Positions 33,301 through 48,300 of a stretch of 64,000 nucleotides of DNA are shown in pieces. The notes below the pieces were generated by a model. That model was not told the DNA's origin and did not search any database. It saw only the letters and a program-made list of their open reading frames with translations. Every line of letters starts with the position of its first letter. The first letter of the stretch is position 1. Where the stretch lies: the NCBI GenBank assembly GCA_964023205.1, contig OZ026840.1:28648064-28712063 (forward strand), read 5' to 3'. The stretch comes from Lutraria lutraria (taxonomy: Eukaryota > Mollusca > Bivalvia > Venerida > Mactridae). The position numbers and the translations under genes were made by a program.

Positions 33301-36300
33301 TTTATTGACATTAAGGGATGGATGATTTTGTTATTACTTGCCAGTTGGTGCTGATGTTCAATATTTACTTAGTTCGGTTGGTGTTGCATATCAGACTTAA
33401 ATTGCAGCCCAATACAAGTTTGCCATTTTTACTCCTATCAATTGTGACAAATAATTTATACAGATACTTATTTGTACTTTTTTTCAGATATCGTTTCTCA
33501 AACTCACTCTGCCGTATGTTGAAGACAGTACAGAAAAGAAGTGCTTAGATGAACTATTATCTTCACTGGTACCTGTTACCTCACCTGTCCCTGCTCCAAA
33601 TCCTTTATCTATGCTTCCGTCTATTTCTACAAATACTCCTCCCGGTACACCTAATATGACAAAAAAACATAGAGGTTAGTATTTACTGTATGTTGTATTT
33701 TATTCGCATATATGACGTTGTAAGTACGAAAGGGTGATCGGTAGTCTAGTGGTTACGCAGTAGACGACTGAACAAAGGTCGCGGATTCGAATCTCGGCCT
33801 TTCGATATTTCAGGGAAGCTTTTCAGTGTCACAGTCCCAACTACTGAGCCAAGTACTGCGTTAAGAGAATCGCAGGAAAAGGGCGAGGCATGTATTGGTG
33901 CTTTACATCGAGCATGATTAAGAATCAGGAAAAACTTTTCGAAATTAGAGTTGGGATATATAAATGCCAGGTTCTTCCGTATGAAAAGTTTGATTGATTT
34001 CATTTAAACACTTTTTAGGCCTATGATTTTATGTAGTAGGACACTTAATTTAATTTTTCTAAAAAATTTTAGGTAAAAAGAAAATGTCAGTGGCATCTGT
34101 CATGACTCAAGTCAGTCAGGCTTCAGATGATACATCTAGTATCACATCTTCGTCTTTGGAACCGGACGGTCTTCAACCGACCAATCAAATGGAGGATGTG
34201 CTTGTTATCTCCCTTGGTAACGACATGGAATGTCCTGGAATGATGTCTGAACAGAAGGTAAGAGTAATCTGTTTGATATCGCTGATGTACATTTGATTTT
34301 ATGATTTTGAACTTATAAATTCTTGTCCTTCATTAGTGACTTACATGTAAAAACATGTAGAAGATTAAACATTGAATTTTTCCTAGGGGCCTTCATGGTT
34401 GAGTGATTTTAGTTTCTTACTATTAATCACCAACCCTTCACTGCTGTGAATTTTAGTTCCTCTAAGGATAGCAAAATTGTCGTCTTTGAGAGAAGCTTAG
34501 ATCTAGCTTACAGAAGGTTGGTGGTCCTTTCCAGGTATATGCCTGGGGTAGCCTCTTTTAAAGCTATATCTAATTACCATAGTCCTATGTTTCTGATTTT
34601 TTTATCCCGATTTTGGATAGCGAAACATACGCTTTATATATACCTGTTTCAAGTAGCCTTTCAAAATGAATTAACTTGAAAATCTGTTGAGTCAATTTAC
34701 ATTCTTTTTCACAAAAGCTGAGTTGGACACTAACACTGGTCCGAGACCAGTGGTTTTTGTGCAGGACCATTAATTCATGAAATTTAAATGATCCAACGGA
34801 CCACTGAAAATTCCAGGAGCAGGATCAATATTTTACCGTAAATAAACAAATAACATATTAATAGGTGGAAGGCTCACCTGAAATTCTGTTGGACCAGCAG
34901 GTTTCAAAAACTAGTGGTCCTCTGGTCCACCATGGAAGATTAGTTGGTGTCGAACCCTGAAAAGTGAACAACTTACATTTTAATTCAGGTTCTGTCTTGT
35001 GAACAAGAGAATAAACGTCGGAAGGTGAAATATCAGACTCTACCAGGTGGCTATGAGGTTGGTCCTGTAGAAATACAAGAGAAAAGAACCAGATTTTCAT
35101 TATCACATGACCAGGAATCAATTGGTAAGTTGTCAATCATGTGGTAACTCTGTATATACTGATTAATTATGCCCCCTTTCAAAGAAAAGGGGTATACATG
35201 TATTGCTATGCACCTGTTGGTTGGTTGGTCGGAAGGTCTGTTGGTCGGTGTGTCCATAACCAAACTTTATCCAACCAATAACTAGAGAAGGATTTGACCT
35301 AGGCTAAGATGACCCCTATTGATTTTGAGGTCAGTATGTGAAAGGTCAAGATCACATGGGGTATCCGTGTTTCTCAAACACTTTTTGTTGAATCTGGTTT
35401 TCTAGTTTTCCTGGTATAAAAGATGACTAGAATATTGACCATTTGTGGTTCCTTACTAAAAAAATAATTTCTAGGCTTAAATTTCTTTAAAAATTGGGTT
35501 GCGCTTATTTTCCCGGGTCGGTCACGTTAAGGCAAACATTCATGATTTTGGAAACTGAGTGATAGTTCCACTTTGCATAGCCGTCACTCGCTCTGCATGC
35601 ATTAATTTTTGTGTGGACCTAAGTACTATGTTAATCTACATCCGCCACGAAAATGTTATTAAGCTAGTTCCATGTTGCAGTGCAAGTCTGTGTGAGTTCT
35701 GTTTCCATGAGTATTTTCAGTACTTTGATTATTCTTTGTCTGAGTTTAAAACTTGATTTTCTTACAGGTAACACAAGTGATATCCCTGAAGCTATATCAG
35801 AAGGGGCTTCAAGTCATTCAGTAGGATCCCAGGATCTTGAAAATGATGATGACAATGATAACTTCTCTGATATGATATCTGCTAATGTTAGTGGGCGGGG
35901 CACTCCTAATATCAGTGAAAGTGGGCGGGACACACCACTATCGCAGGCGGAAAGTGGAGACCGGGAAGCTCCGCCCCATCCACAACCAGCCTTGCCTGAA
36001 ACTGTACAGAAAAAGAACAGAGAGGATGTGACTGATAAGTTTGGGAAATTTGAAATCAAGCCTGAATTAGATTGTAAGTATTATTGCAGGATCCTTTTCC
36101 TACCATTTCTTTATGTATGGAACAAAGTTATGACAAACACATTATTTTCTGTGAATTGTCAGAAAAAAACATTCTTACAGCCTATGCTTTATTTTATTTT
36201 TGTGAAATTAACTTTTTTTGAGAGAAATACCAATTTTTAGTTGTCATTGAAATTGGACTTTTATTCTTATTTATTTGTGAACAGTCTAAAATAAGATACA

Positions 36301-39300
36301 TATTTTGGTTTGAAAATGCATACTGTTATATAGAATCATTTTGGAATTGAAGCCCATCTGTAATAATCTTTAATAATAAATTCATCTAGTACTAGATCTT
36401 GTATTACTTTGAAATGAATTCCTTGTTTTATTGTTCATACAGATGATTTGAAATCGACTGTAAGTGACACTTGGAGTACTGATGTACTTGCCAGTGATTC
36501 TGAACCACCTGAGATGAATCAACAAGTAAGACTGGATGAGATAGCTGAAGAAATGGTTAGACAACATCTGCTGGCCACCCAAGAGGTAATTACATGGTTC
36601 AAGCTAGTTATTGGGCTTAATCCAAATTTGGTAGAGGGATTATTTTAGGTTTTTTGGTGAATCTTGATTTTTTTGTTGTTCTCAAAACAAAGGATTGATG
36701 GGGTTCATTAAGGTGCAAGGAAAATTCTGTATTGAAGTATTGTTTCTTTCAGTGAAGAAAACTTTCTATGTAATCCAAGAAACATCATTCTATATACAAA
36801 AAAGTCTACTCACCCAAAAACCATCAGACCTGTAATGGTTAACTCAGAACTCACCATACACACAGAAACATACAAAAACAGTCTTGCCAGGGGTACTGCC
36901 AGGTAGTCTGCTGCAAAGGCGCAGGGATTTAAACTATTTTAATTGGCCCAATCACACACCTGACACCGGAAATTTAACAAGTTAGACAACATACAATGTA
37001 TGTAAAATGATAAATTAACAACAGTTATTACTAAAAGCATTATCTTGTTTATTTATTAATTTTCAGAGAGTATCAGAAATGTCAGAGACAGCCAGTGATG
37101 CTTGGAGTACTGATGTTCTCGCTTCTGATAATGAAGAGAAACAAGCCGAAACATTCTCTGAATTTGATGATATGAGTAGTGTAGCTGAAATGGGAAGTAA
37201 CTTGGATGATGTTAGGAGCGAGTCCGATATCGCTGAAGTTACCCCCCTTGCATCAGGTGAATATATAGATGTATTTATATGAGTGTGCAGATCGACGACC
37301 GATTGAGGTTCTTATGTATGTTACAGTTAAATACAGTTATTGCCACCTTGGTGTTCTTCCTTCCCACTCTCTCTGTGCTCATGCATAGGCTAAACCACAT
37401 TAAATTTAAAGGTTAAACTACACTAAAATTATAAGTCACTCAAGGGAAGACCATGGTATACCAATCATTAATACACAACAGGATAAACTAGTATTCAGTT
37501 CAAATTTGGTAAAATCACCTTAACAGTACTTATAAATTATACAATAATTGAAATATAATAAGGTATTTTCATTTTTGATCTAGGTTTCCAAAGTCCGAAT
37601 GAAAATGGTGGTGGTGATATATTTCCTAATGCTCTTACCAGTGGTGGTCGTAGTGGGACATCTGTAGCTTCAGATAATGTCAGCATGTCGCCGACGTTTT
37701 CTGACAGTGTATTTTCTGATGTCGATGATGGTCGAATGTCAAGAGTGCCTCCCCGTGGATTGCCTGCCAGTAATTTGCCAGTGGACAATAACAGATTGTT
37801 TGTGCCGATTAAGAAAAAGCGACCTCCTTCACCGCCTGGATCGTCGCCTGATAGGATCAGTGACCCAGGCAGTTACGCTTCTGGTGCTAAAAATAGACTC
37901 GTGGACTTTGACCTCGAACCTAGGACTATGGACACTTCAGAGTCTTATTCTAGAACGCAAAGTAATATAGAATCTTTGAATTTAGTCCCTAACACCTTAA
38001 CATCCACCGACACTGGGGCTCGGCCTAAAACTCAAACGCATACCAGTCTTAGAAATGATAGGAAAGGGAAGAAAAACGTGTCTAATATAAAATTACGGGA
38101 TCATTTTTCAGATGATAAAAGTAGAGACTTATTTATGCCGAAAGCATCTCGAGAAGTTTCGGGCGATTCTGGGATAGGTTCCTCTACGCTTGCTCTGGCT
38201 ATTGAAACAGTCGGCAATCCATCTGAACAACAGAGCACTAATGTCGACGAAGCTCGATTTTCAGCAGCTCTTAGTCTTTTTGATCCCTTAACCCAAAGTG
38301 GCGATATGTCTGGTGGAGATTTACTTGAAGGGGCTGCTAGCCCCCCTGCACAAGGATTTGTGAGTTTTAAAAATCCGTCTTATGTTGAAAACACAATGAA
38401 AGAACCTTTAATTCCAGTAAGTGATCCTAAAAGCATGCTCCAGTTTAAATATGACATTCCGGCCACTGATTCTAAACAGAATGGTATGGTTGTGGATTCT
38501 AATACCTGTGATATTTTTGGCCAGCCGCCGGCACTGCCAAATAAGAGAAGAGGAAGTACCGACAGTAATCGATCGTCTGGTTCCAGTCTATCGAAGGATG
38601 GTTCCGCCTCTGGTATGGATAACTCATCCCGACATGATGATAAGGTAACTATCGGCACTGTGCCTTGTGTATGTTGAAACCGATTCAAATGAAAGCCAAT
38701 TAAAACACTGCTCTCACTCTTAGCTTAAAGACGTTTGCTACAGTTTGCTACATTTTTCACATAGACATACATGTGTAGGCAAACTGAAACTTAATCAATA
38801 GAATTTTTTTTAACTTTGCATGGTCGTAGCATATCATAACAGAAACATTTTAAGCGAAAAAAAATTGGGGGTCACTGATCTCGTTTTTGAGTTATCTGCC
38901 CTTGAATTTGATTTTTAGCTCACCTGATTCATCAGGTGAGCTTTTAGGATCGTTGAATGTCTGGCGTCCGTCGTACGTCCACAATTAGTTTGTTTACACT
39001 CAAGCAACCGCAGCTCTTAACCAATCATGATTAAACTTGCTCACAATGTATATGGCCACAATGTCTCTGCTAAGTTCGATTATGGGCAAAATTGGACAAT
39101 AACTTCTAGAGTTATGGGCCCTTGAATTATAAAATTTGCTATATTTAGCTTGTTTACACTCTAGCGCCTTCATTTATTCACCAATCCTAATCATATTTTC
39201 AGTAAATGTGTATAACCAAAAGATCTTGGATAAGTTCGATTATGGGCGGAATCGGACCAGAACGTCAAGAGTTATGGGCCCTTGACTTTAAAATTTGCTA

Positions 39301-42300
39301 TATTTTAGCTTGTTTACACTCTAGCACCTTCATTTATTCACTGATTCTAATAATATTTTCAGTAAATGAGTATAACCAAAAGATCTTGGACAAGTTCGAT
39401 TATGGGCGGAATCAGACCACATCTTCAAGAGTTATGGCCCTTGACTTAGCAAATTTGCTATATTTTAGCTTGTTTACACTCTAGCGCCTTCATTTATTCA
39501 CCGATCCTAATCATATTTACAATGAATGTGTATGTCCTTATGGTTTTGGACAAGTTCAGTTATGGGTGGAATCGGACCACAACTTCAAGAGTTATGGGCC
39601 CTTGGATTAGAAAATTTGCTACGTTTTAGCTTGTTTAACAGTATTATACCTTCATTGTTGGTTTTGATCTCAAAATCTACATAAAAATGAGTTTTACGAG
39701 ATGGAAACTATATTACCTGGTCATTAATTATTGGCCTTTGTTCTCAGGTGAGCGATAAAGGGCCAATGTGGCCCTCTTGTTTTTCTTATTTTAGGTCATT
39801 TCAAGGGGCAGTCTTTAATAGGTAGACCAAGAGCTCTGCAGACATGGGGTTCATGAGTTTAATCCCTTGTGCTACATATGTTGTCTGTGATGATTTGGTT
39901 GTTGATATTTTGCCCAAGTTTTTTCCCCCAAGACTGAGCCAAGAATTGAATCCATGACCCTTCGTTCAGTAGTCCAGTGCAATAGGTAGTGCAATTTCTA
40001 TTGACAATTTGTTGAATTACCATACTGAAAGAGATTATTTTAATTGACTAATTATCTTCTGTAGGAGTTGACCAATGGAGATGACCCCTTTACTCCAGGG
40101 AAGAAAAAAGGCCTATTCCGAACATTTAAGGATAAAATTCATAAAGGTATTTTCTTTTTTAAACATTTTTGATTGTCAACACTGCAGTATTATTTGATGA
40201 AATTTGAGAGACTTACGTGTTTAGTGAAGAAAAATGTCTCATGTTTTCAGGATTTTTTTAGGAAATGGTGAAGATGCTGGGTGTGGTAAAAGTTGTACGA
40301 AAGGAGCAAATTTGAGGAATATTGACAAATCGAATATTGGAAAAAGATTTTTTTTGGGGGGGGGGATTAATATAGTTCATGTTCTGGGAGAAGACGCTGA
40401 CCATCAGTGTTGCCTTCTTAGTAAACAAAACCTGATTAAAGTGAATGTTTTATCACAGGGCTCTCATTTGACCCTTAAAATGATATTTTGACCCTTAAAA
40501 TGGTATTTTGACTCTTAAAATGGTATTTTGACCCTTAAAAGTTGCCAAATAAGGCTTCTGATTCTTGTGAATTTATACCATGAGGTAAAATTTTCTGTTA
40601 CACAAGTAGGAAATTTTGTTTACCCTCAAATTAATGTCAGATAATGGTTATTTTTGACCCTCAATTTTTGATGTCTAGTGACACCCTGTTCTTATTTTTA
40701 GAAAGACTGTGATTAAATGTGTTTTAAGAGTGAACAAGTACCAGCTAAATGTTTTTTCTACAGCATAACATATGTTATCTTGATCTACTCAAAACATGCA
40801 AAACATTACACATAATCTACTCACAATGTGCAAAACATTACATATAATCTACTCACAACGTGCAAAACATTACACATAATCTACTCACAATGTGCAAAAC
40901 ATTACACATAATCTACTCACAATGTGCAAAACATTGCACATGGAATAACTTGTTTTTTAGTTCATACTGATTCTTCACTATACCGAGGATCACTACAAAG
41001 TTTTATTGACTTGTACATGTTCGAGCTTTAGTATAATACCATAAATTTTTACAGTTGTTGATGTGACGTCACATACTGCTGCAGGTAACTGAATGAGACG
41101 TTATGTATTGTGTATTATAGTTATTTGTACCCTTGTTGTATCATAAAGTCCCTGTATGTGCACTTCACAGTAATTGATTGAGTGGGTTCTCTGTAGTTGA
41201 GCGGTTATAGTCTCTGACTGGTGACTACTAGCCTCCTCGGCCTTGGAAATTTCCGAAATTCTATTTATAGTATTTCCCGCTATATCTGACCGTGTGAACT
41301 GTCTATTTAAAATAAGAGCTAGGCGTATCCGGTGCCGGACATGCCTGTATCTTACATCTATCTCTCCTTTCTTGGGGCTTTCTCTCAGTATGTCCCTCTG
41401 GTCAGATCATGCTAGGTACTGATAGAGGATGCACTGCGACCTCGTGCTGCAACATATGTAAAGCGCCTTTGAACGTATAAGTTGGTATGAAAAGGGGGCT
41501 ATATAAATCTGAAATCTATCTATCTGTCTATCATGGCTGTAAGTGTGAATCCCATCTGAGATGAAATTTCACCTGTGAGGAATTCATTACATTAGGAAAG
41601 TCTGTGGTTCTACCCAGGATTTGAGATTAAAACTTGAGATTGGTCTTAGAGCTCAAATCTCATATCTTGTAATTTATTGTTTCTTAGTTAATTTAGATCA
41701 GACAATAATGATATTATTGATACATTAGTCTGATAGCATAATTAGTAAAACATGTTCTTAAATGTCAATCAGTTCTATCTTTTCAACCATAATACTTTGA
41801 GATTGGACTTGAGATTTCAGCTTGGAGAGTGTGCTCAAGTTTTATAACATCGGGACCAGGTGTATGCCTGAGGTCTTCCTCCACAGTTTAAGCTTGAAAA
41901 GTTTCAAAATGAACCTGGGCTGTTGTTGTGACGTTACCCCCCCCCCCCCCCCACTCTGCCTGAAAAAGTAATTGAGTAGTTACAAGAGAAACAGACCATT
42001 AAGTGGGGTACCAGTGGGGGTCTTACTTGAGCTTGAAGTGCACATAAGGGCCTTACTTGAACTGAATGAGATGTTTATGAAAATATGCAGTCAGATCTTT
42101 GAATAAATTTATAAAGGCCACTAAAGGGAGGAAAGTAAAGCTTTTATCTACAGTTAGCTTTTATTCCAGGTAATATTTTGTCCAACTTATCAGTAAATAC
42201 TGAATATGGACTTCTGCGTGCATTACGGCCTTTATTCAAAGGTGGACTTTCGCCCAGGTCTGACTGTACATACAGTCAAGCCTTTGTTAGTGACCACCTC

Positions 42301-45300
42301 CAAATAAAGGTCACCTGTTAATAAAGACCATATTTCATCTTTCCCAAGGGTGGCCTTTGTTCACAGGTTTGACTGTATATTCTATGTACCCATATCGTAT
42401 GTTTAGGCTAGTAAAAAAATAGTCATGTTAAGCATTGAGGGTAACCTGACCAAAAAACTAAGTTAGGTCGATAAAAAATTTCTCTTTTCAAATTCTAATA
42501 ATAAAATTATGTTTTATAAGATTACAAGGCATGACTCATCCCAATTATTGGGATTTTGAAAATTTTGGTGGGTGGGGTAACTATAAACATGACAATTGTT
42601 TTGGCCTTATGAACAATTTTCCTTGTAACTAAATAATGGCATGTTTCAGTATCTTGTTTAATATTTATGATAAACCTGCATGCTTTCATATTGTTAATTG
42701 TATGAACTATTCTTGCTTGTATAAAATATTTTTTAAGTTAACTAGCAGTAAGCATGACATATTCACAACAATGATGTGTTGTTTACATGTGCATGCATGT
42801 GGTGACAGGTTATCTGTCCTGAAAGAGCTCTGATTTCTTAGCAAAATAAAAGTTATTTGATGAAAATATCTCAAGAAATGGCAAAGTTATGGTCAATTTA
42901 ATCTGCTCTGAATTATTTTCTTTCCAGTTGCTTACTATATATGGGAGTCTAGTACTGGTTCTTCCCAGGAATGATGGCTAGGTGAACTGTCCACCTCATA
43001 TGACTCTGACTGTTGAAAAGGGGCATAAAATTCAAATAAACAAACAAGTATTTTCTTTAAATACAAACTGAGTTAAATATATGGAAACAACATGGTTGTA
43101 GGCTTCTTGTTTGCCAAAAATGGTCGGCTGCGTATGATTTTCAGGATTTTTAGATTGGCTCTATTGACACCACTGGCATGTCATATTGTGTCAAGTTCTT
43201 GAAACAGGCTGTTGCCTTTTTGAAATTTAGTTCAAAAATTGATAATTGATTTGTAATCTTCATTGTTCAGAATCTGATATGCTTTTGTGTCAATCTTATG
43301 CACTATTGTATTTCTATTTTTGTAATTAGCATATGTTTATACTGTGAAACTTTGATATTAAGACTATCTTTGGGAACGAAAACATTGCTGCTAAAGTATG
43401 GGGTTGAAATAATGAATGGAAATCTGAATAACTGATATGAAAATAAGTGGCCTTTATAATCAGGTGGTCAAAATATTGAGGTCAATGCATGACATATACA
43501 AATTTCCTACATACATTGTATTTATATACTATGGAGTCATTAATTTTCATTGGGGATTTAATTTTGTGGATTTCGTGGGTCGGTTCATCCACGAAATCAA
43601 ATCCCCACAAATTTAAATGCAGATATTTTTTTCAAGAATCAAAATCCACAATTTTATGTCCCCACAAAATAGCTATTTTAGTAAAAACCACGAAAATTGA
43701 GCCTTACGAAAATAAATGAATATACAGTATCATGTACATCTAATAAAGAAATTAATGTGTTATTCAAGTACTGATACCTAGATTGTAATTTCTTGTTATT
43801 GATTGTACCAGGATTTTCACTGAGAGTTAATGTGACCTTGGGGACAAATATTTTCTGACCCTTTTGCCCTTTATTACCTAATCTGAGGACTGAGGCCCAA
43901 TTATTATCTAGTTATTGGCTGGACAGGGACCTTTGACCTCAAAATCAATATGGGTCACATGTGATGACCAACCTCCTACCCCAGGTTTTTATGTTGAAAG
44001 TCATATGACATTGACCTTTGACCCAATAAACTCATAATCAAAAAGGGGTCATCTACATGTGAGATTACCAACCTCCCAACCATGTTTGAGAACTTAAGGC
44101 CAAATCACTCTAGTTATTGGTTGGACAAGGTTTCCTTGTTGATGCAAACAATGCCCTTGAACTTTGACCTACTGACCTTTAATTCAACAGGGCTCATCTA
44201 CATGTGATTACCAACCTCCCAATAAAGTCTGAGGACCTTAGGTCAAATAGTTCCTTAGTTATTGGTCTGCCGAGGTTGTTGTGTTCAAGGTGACTCTGAC
44301 CTACTGACCTCAATAACAATATTATTTAGGGCATTATGGATATAAAACCTTAAGTTCTATGCATTTCTGGCTCACCATTGTTAGCCTAGGTGGTTATGCT
44401 CATTAATGCAAGATAAAACATTGCTGGTAACTACATTTTATAGCCTAAGTTGTAACCTAGCAACCAATAATGGTTAATCATGCTATTGGCTTCTTGCTTT
44501 TATGAGAAGGAATGGAATCTAAAAGTAGACTGAAACAATGCCCCCGCTGGGTGACCTTGACCTTTGACCTACTGACCTTAAAATGTACAGGTCCTGTAGA
44601 GGTTGTCATGAGGTACCAACATATGAAATTTGATGACTGTAGGTGGGATAGTTTTGGTTTTATAGGCAAGGTTAAAGTTTGGTACAGACAGACGGACAAG
44701 CAGACAGTTTGGTACAGACCGACGGACAAGCAGACAGGCCAAAAACAATATACCTATGTATCGATACGGGGGCATAAAAAGTAGTTCTTGTCATTTGGGG
44801 TAAAAATAATTAGACATTATTTGCAACATTTTTTTTGTGTTAGGATCTTGATAATAAATGTGTGTCCTTGTGTTATCAGTTAATAATGTTTGGTTTGTCA
44901 CCTAGCAGTGGATTATGTTTGACTGTTTGTATTAGAATGTTTTCTTTCTTATTTTATGTAATCTATGGTGATTAAAATTTTTGTGTATTTAAGGGATCAA
45001 GAAAAAGGGCACAAGGCATGAAAAGGAACATGCCTCAGTACAAGCAGTGTCAGGTATGTCAAATCTCCCTTTTTCGAGTCTTGAAACCTCTTTCTTTTTA
45101 GTAGCAATGGTAATGTGGGTGGTGTCCACAACGGTGTCCGCTCTCTAATTCAAATGGTTGTATTCGGATCCTCACCAAACTTGATGGAAATGTTTATAGC
45201 CCTGAGTTATCGGCCAAGTTTGATAACCAGCCCAATCGGCTGAGGCACTTCTGAGTTATGGCCCTTGATGGTCGTATTTTGTTACCTGGCACTCTTGTTT

Positions 45301-48300
45301 TGAAATGCTTAAATGTTTTAGTGGAAAGGCACTGTTCTTTTATAGAACTTTAGATGAAACAATTTTAAGTATTACCATGATATTATGTTAATATTGTCAG
45401 CTGTTTGCAAACATCCTTCTATAGTCGACATTTTCATTTTATATCTATTTGTTCTAGATGCCAGTCTTTTAGATAGTTCAGTTACAGAAGGGTCTCCAAA
45501 AGTGCTCCCAGGGGCTGCTGGTGGGGAACCAAATATAGTTATTACAGGTAATGAACTTTGGTAAAATGTCTCAGATTTTAACTTCAAAAGAAGTTAATCA
45601 TTAAAAGAGATGTACGCGACCCAAAATCTTTCACCTTGACTTTTGTCCCAGAGGCTCAAGGTCATATAGCTTAAAGTATAGTTTTTAGCTTGTTTGTTTT
45701 CTAAGAAAAAGTCAAGCTATTGTGTTCATTGCGACATCTGTATCATGCAAAAATTTTAATGTAGCTCATAACTCAGAAACCACGAGAGGTGAGAGGTAGC
45801 AACATGAAACATCATAGATGGATAGATCTCTCAGACTCAGAGGTGGTGAACACTAGTTTTCATTAAATAATTCTTGCTGTTTTTATTATTCTTCATCATT
45901 CTTAGTAATAATCTTTGAAAGTTTATCTTCAGACTTAGAAATGAAAAATTATGCTCATTTGTTGTGTTTCTATTTTTACAGAAACCTCAGATGATATTCT
46001 TGCCAAATACAGAAAGAAGTCAATATTGACGAGTACGCCGAGCTCAGAACCCGTGCCATCAGAGAAGGAGCGTCGACTTACACTTAAGGACAACGACGAT
46101 ACCACACCTCTTTATGACCCTAACAATCTAGAAAACTGCCTAGCTTTTCTGGATGCAAAGCGAAAATTGAGAATCGTTCTGGGATCAGCTGATTTCCAGG
46201 TAAGGGGACAGTAATAGCTTTGTTTGTGGAGCAAATTACTTCCACATTCTTTAAGCTATTGCAATGAAACTTGAAATATGTTATCACCATCAAGTGTAGA
46301 TGTACAAGACACACTTTTAATGCCAAGCGATTCACTCATTGCAGAGTTATGTCCCCTTGAACTTAGCCATATAGTGTACTATTGCATTCTTAGTGTCAAA
46401 GCGGCAGCAGGGGTATTAGTCACCTCTGTGACAGCTCTAGTTCATTTAGGTTTTAGTTATATTCACCTAACAAGTTTTCCTAGACTGTATTCTTACCAGT
46501 ACTTACTTAACCTTCCACAACTTCTCCACATGTCTTTTTATTTTGTGGTAGAAAATCAACATATTTTCGTCAAATTTTCAAGGAAGGGTATGACCTGCAG
46601 TGACCATGAAACCCAGATTGCCGGGTTACAGAACCAGCACACTAACCACTCGACCACGGCCACATTGACTATAAAATTACTTTGAATAAGATAAAATTCT
46701 GTTCAAATAAAAAGACAATTCAGGCTATGTTTTTGTTTTACTTTTTAGCAAGTAGGATACAGTATATTTGGGAATAGTTCTGCATCATACAGTCCCAGGG
46801 AGCTAAATACACATAATAACAATGAATTAGTCAATCTGTTGAGAACTCAGCTCTCTGAAGCCACTAACTTACAGAACAAAGATACCATAGCTCAGTTACA
46901 TGAGGCTCTTAGATGTGTGAGACAGTTTGATAATGAAGGGTATGTCTTTGTTTGTTGTAATTTCCGATTGGGGACGGCTGTTTCCGGGAAAAACAATATT
47001 GTGATATATTGTGCTATTTACTTAGAATTGCAATGTTGAAATATTTTTTTTCAAAATTCAAATTTTTTTTGTAAAAATACAGTAAAACCTTGATTATCCG
47101 AAATAGACAGTACCGAAATATTATTTCGGATAAGTCATGGTTTCGGATAACACAATTCGGATAACCGAGTTTTCTTTTACTTTTATTTATATAGTGGGAA
47201 ATTGGGACCAAAAATTCATTTCGGACAACACCAGGTGTTGAGATAATCCGAGTTGGGATAATCAAGGTTTTACTGTACATCATAAGATTTGTCATCAAAT
47301 ATTTTCATACTTTGGAATTTGCCATAAGAAACTTGAGAATCGGGGCCAAAGATAAGGGTCGTTTTTTTCACTATCGAATGAGACATACATAATAACTTAT
47401 TGCATTATGTGTTTATGTTATGTATTTATTTATTTCTAGGTGTAAGAAGCTGGTCAGATCTCTACAGGAGGATTATAGATATAGATCAAGTTATGTGTCC
47501 TACCTAGTCCGGTGTAAACAAGGCTTATTAAATACTCTAGCTCATATAAGCAGATTACAGAATAGAATTAGAAGGTAATGTATATATGAGGGTTGATCAA
47601 AATGTTCGCATACTGGGTTCATATACTGTGGAATCATTCATTTTCATTGGGGATTTAATTTCGTGGATTTCGTGGGTCAGCTCTTCCTCGAAATCAAATC
47701 TCCAAGAATTAAAATACAGAGATAAGGCTATTTCTTCAAAAATCACAATCCACGAATTTATGTCCTAGCGAAATAGCCATTTTAGTAAAACCCACGAAAA
47801 TTGAGCCTAACGAAAATAAATGAAAATACAATATTTATCATACATAGGAATAAAGTTCTGAAAATCAGATGATCAAAAAATCAATTTTTTTCTTAATGTA
47901 AGTGCCTAGTTTTATTATTTTCAGTTCATACATTTGTATCTTATAAAATAACCATTAGGTAAATAAAGGCACTGAACCACTACCTGTGCAGTCGCTGCCA
48001 TTATTTTGACATCAGTGTTGTTGGGTAGTCATCATGACTCTATAAATTGTGTTAAATTTTGTTGTTTAAAATTGTTTTCTACAAAGCAACACTATGCAAA
48101 ATTATGTTGTTAACGAGAAAATGTTGCTCTTGAGAGGTTAAATTTAAACTAGTAGTTAAATCGTGCAGTAGGAAAAGTCATGCTGTTCTTGAAGGGAGAT
48201 TGTTGCTCAAGAGAGGCTACTCTGGAGAGGTTGTATTGTATTTGTATTTTTATTAATATTCAGAGAGAAGGAGATATATAACAGACATATGACCAGTGTC

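Larger units (their letters stand above)
27501..37583 (+). other. GAPVD1 introns 1-11: content
   Basis: Intron 1 (27501-28795) holds the family A SINE. Intron 2 (29555-31370) holds a foldback copy at 29690-29945 and a tRNA-like head near 30160-30225. Intron 3 has a short repeat at 31640-31735, also found at 60925-60990. Intron 5 has hairpin-ended element pieces at 32665-32775 and 32776-32960. Intron 6 has a SINE. Intron 7 has a decayed family C head near 34386-34480. Intron 8 has the 35168-35365 bivalve-style repeat. Introns 9, 10 and 11 show nothing recognisable. Confidence 0.55.
33488..38644 (+). other. GAPVD1: GAPVD1 exons 6-12: disordered adaptor region
   Basis: Residues about 418-1153, rich in Ser, Asp, Gly and Pro. 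Exon 7 has MEDVLVISLGNDME and PGMMSEQ, conserved in the family. Exons 10 and 11 each encode a copy of SDxWSTDVLASD, a duplicated motif also seen as a pair in vertebrate GAPVD1. Exon 12 is 1061 nt, the largest, and holds ALSLFDPLTQ, matching a conserved FDPL motif; RME-6 is known to bind the AP-2 alpha ear, so this may be an adaptor contact (inference). Exon 9 contains a short internal repeat (SGRGTPNISESGRDTP). Confidence 0.85.

Noticed and set aside
40782..40940. Regular repeat considered as a CRISPR-like array
   Set aside because: Units are contiguous 32-bp tandem copies without unique spacers, in an animal intron; it is a minisatellite.
46278..46685. 135-residue open frame in GAPVD1 intron 16
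   Set aside because: It covers a family B SINE and adjacent repeat; no conserved domain, and the exons on each side join cleanly without it.
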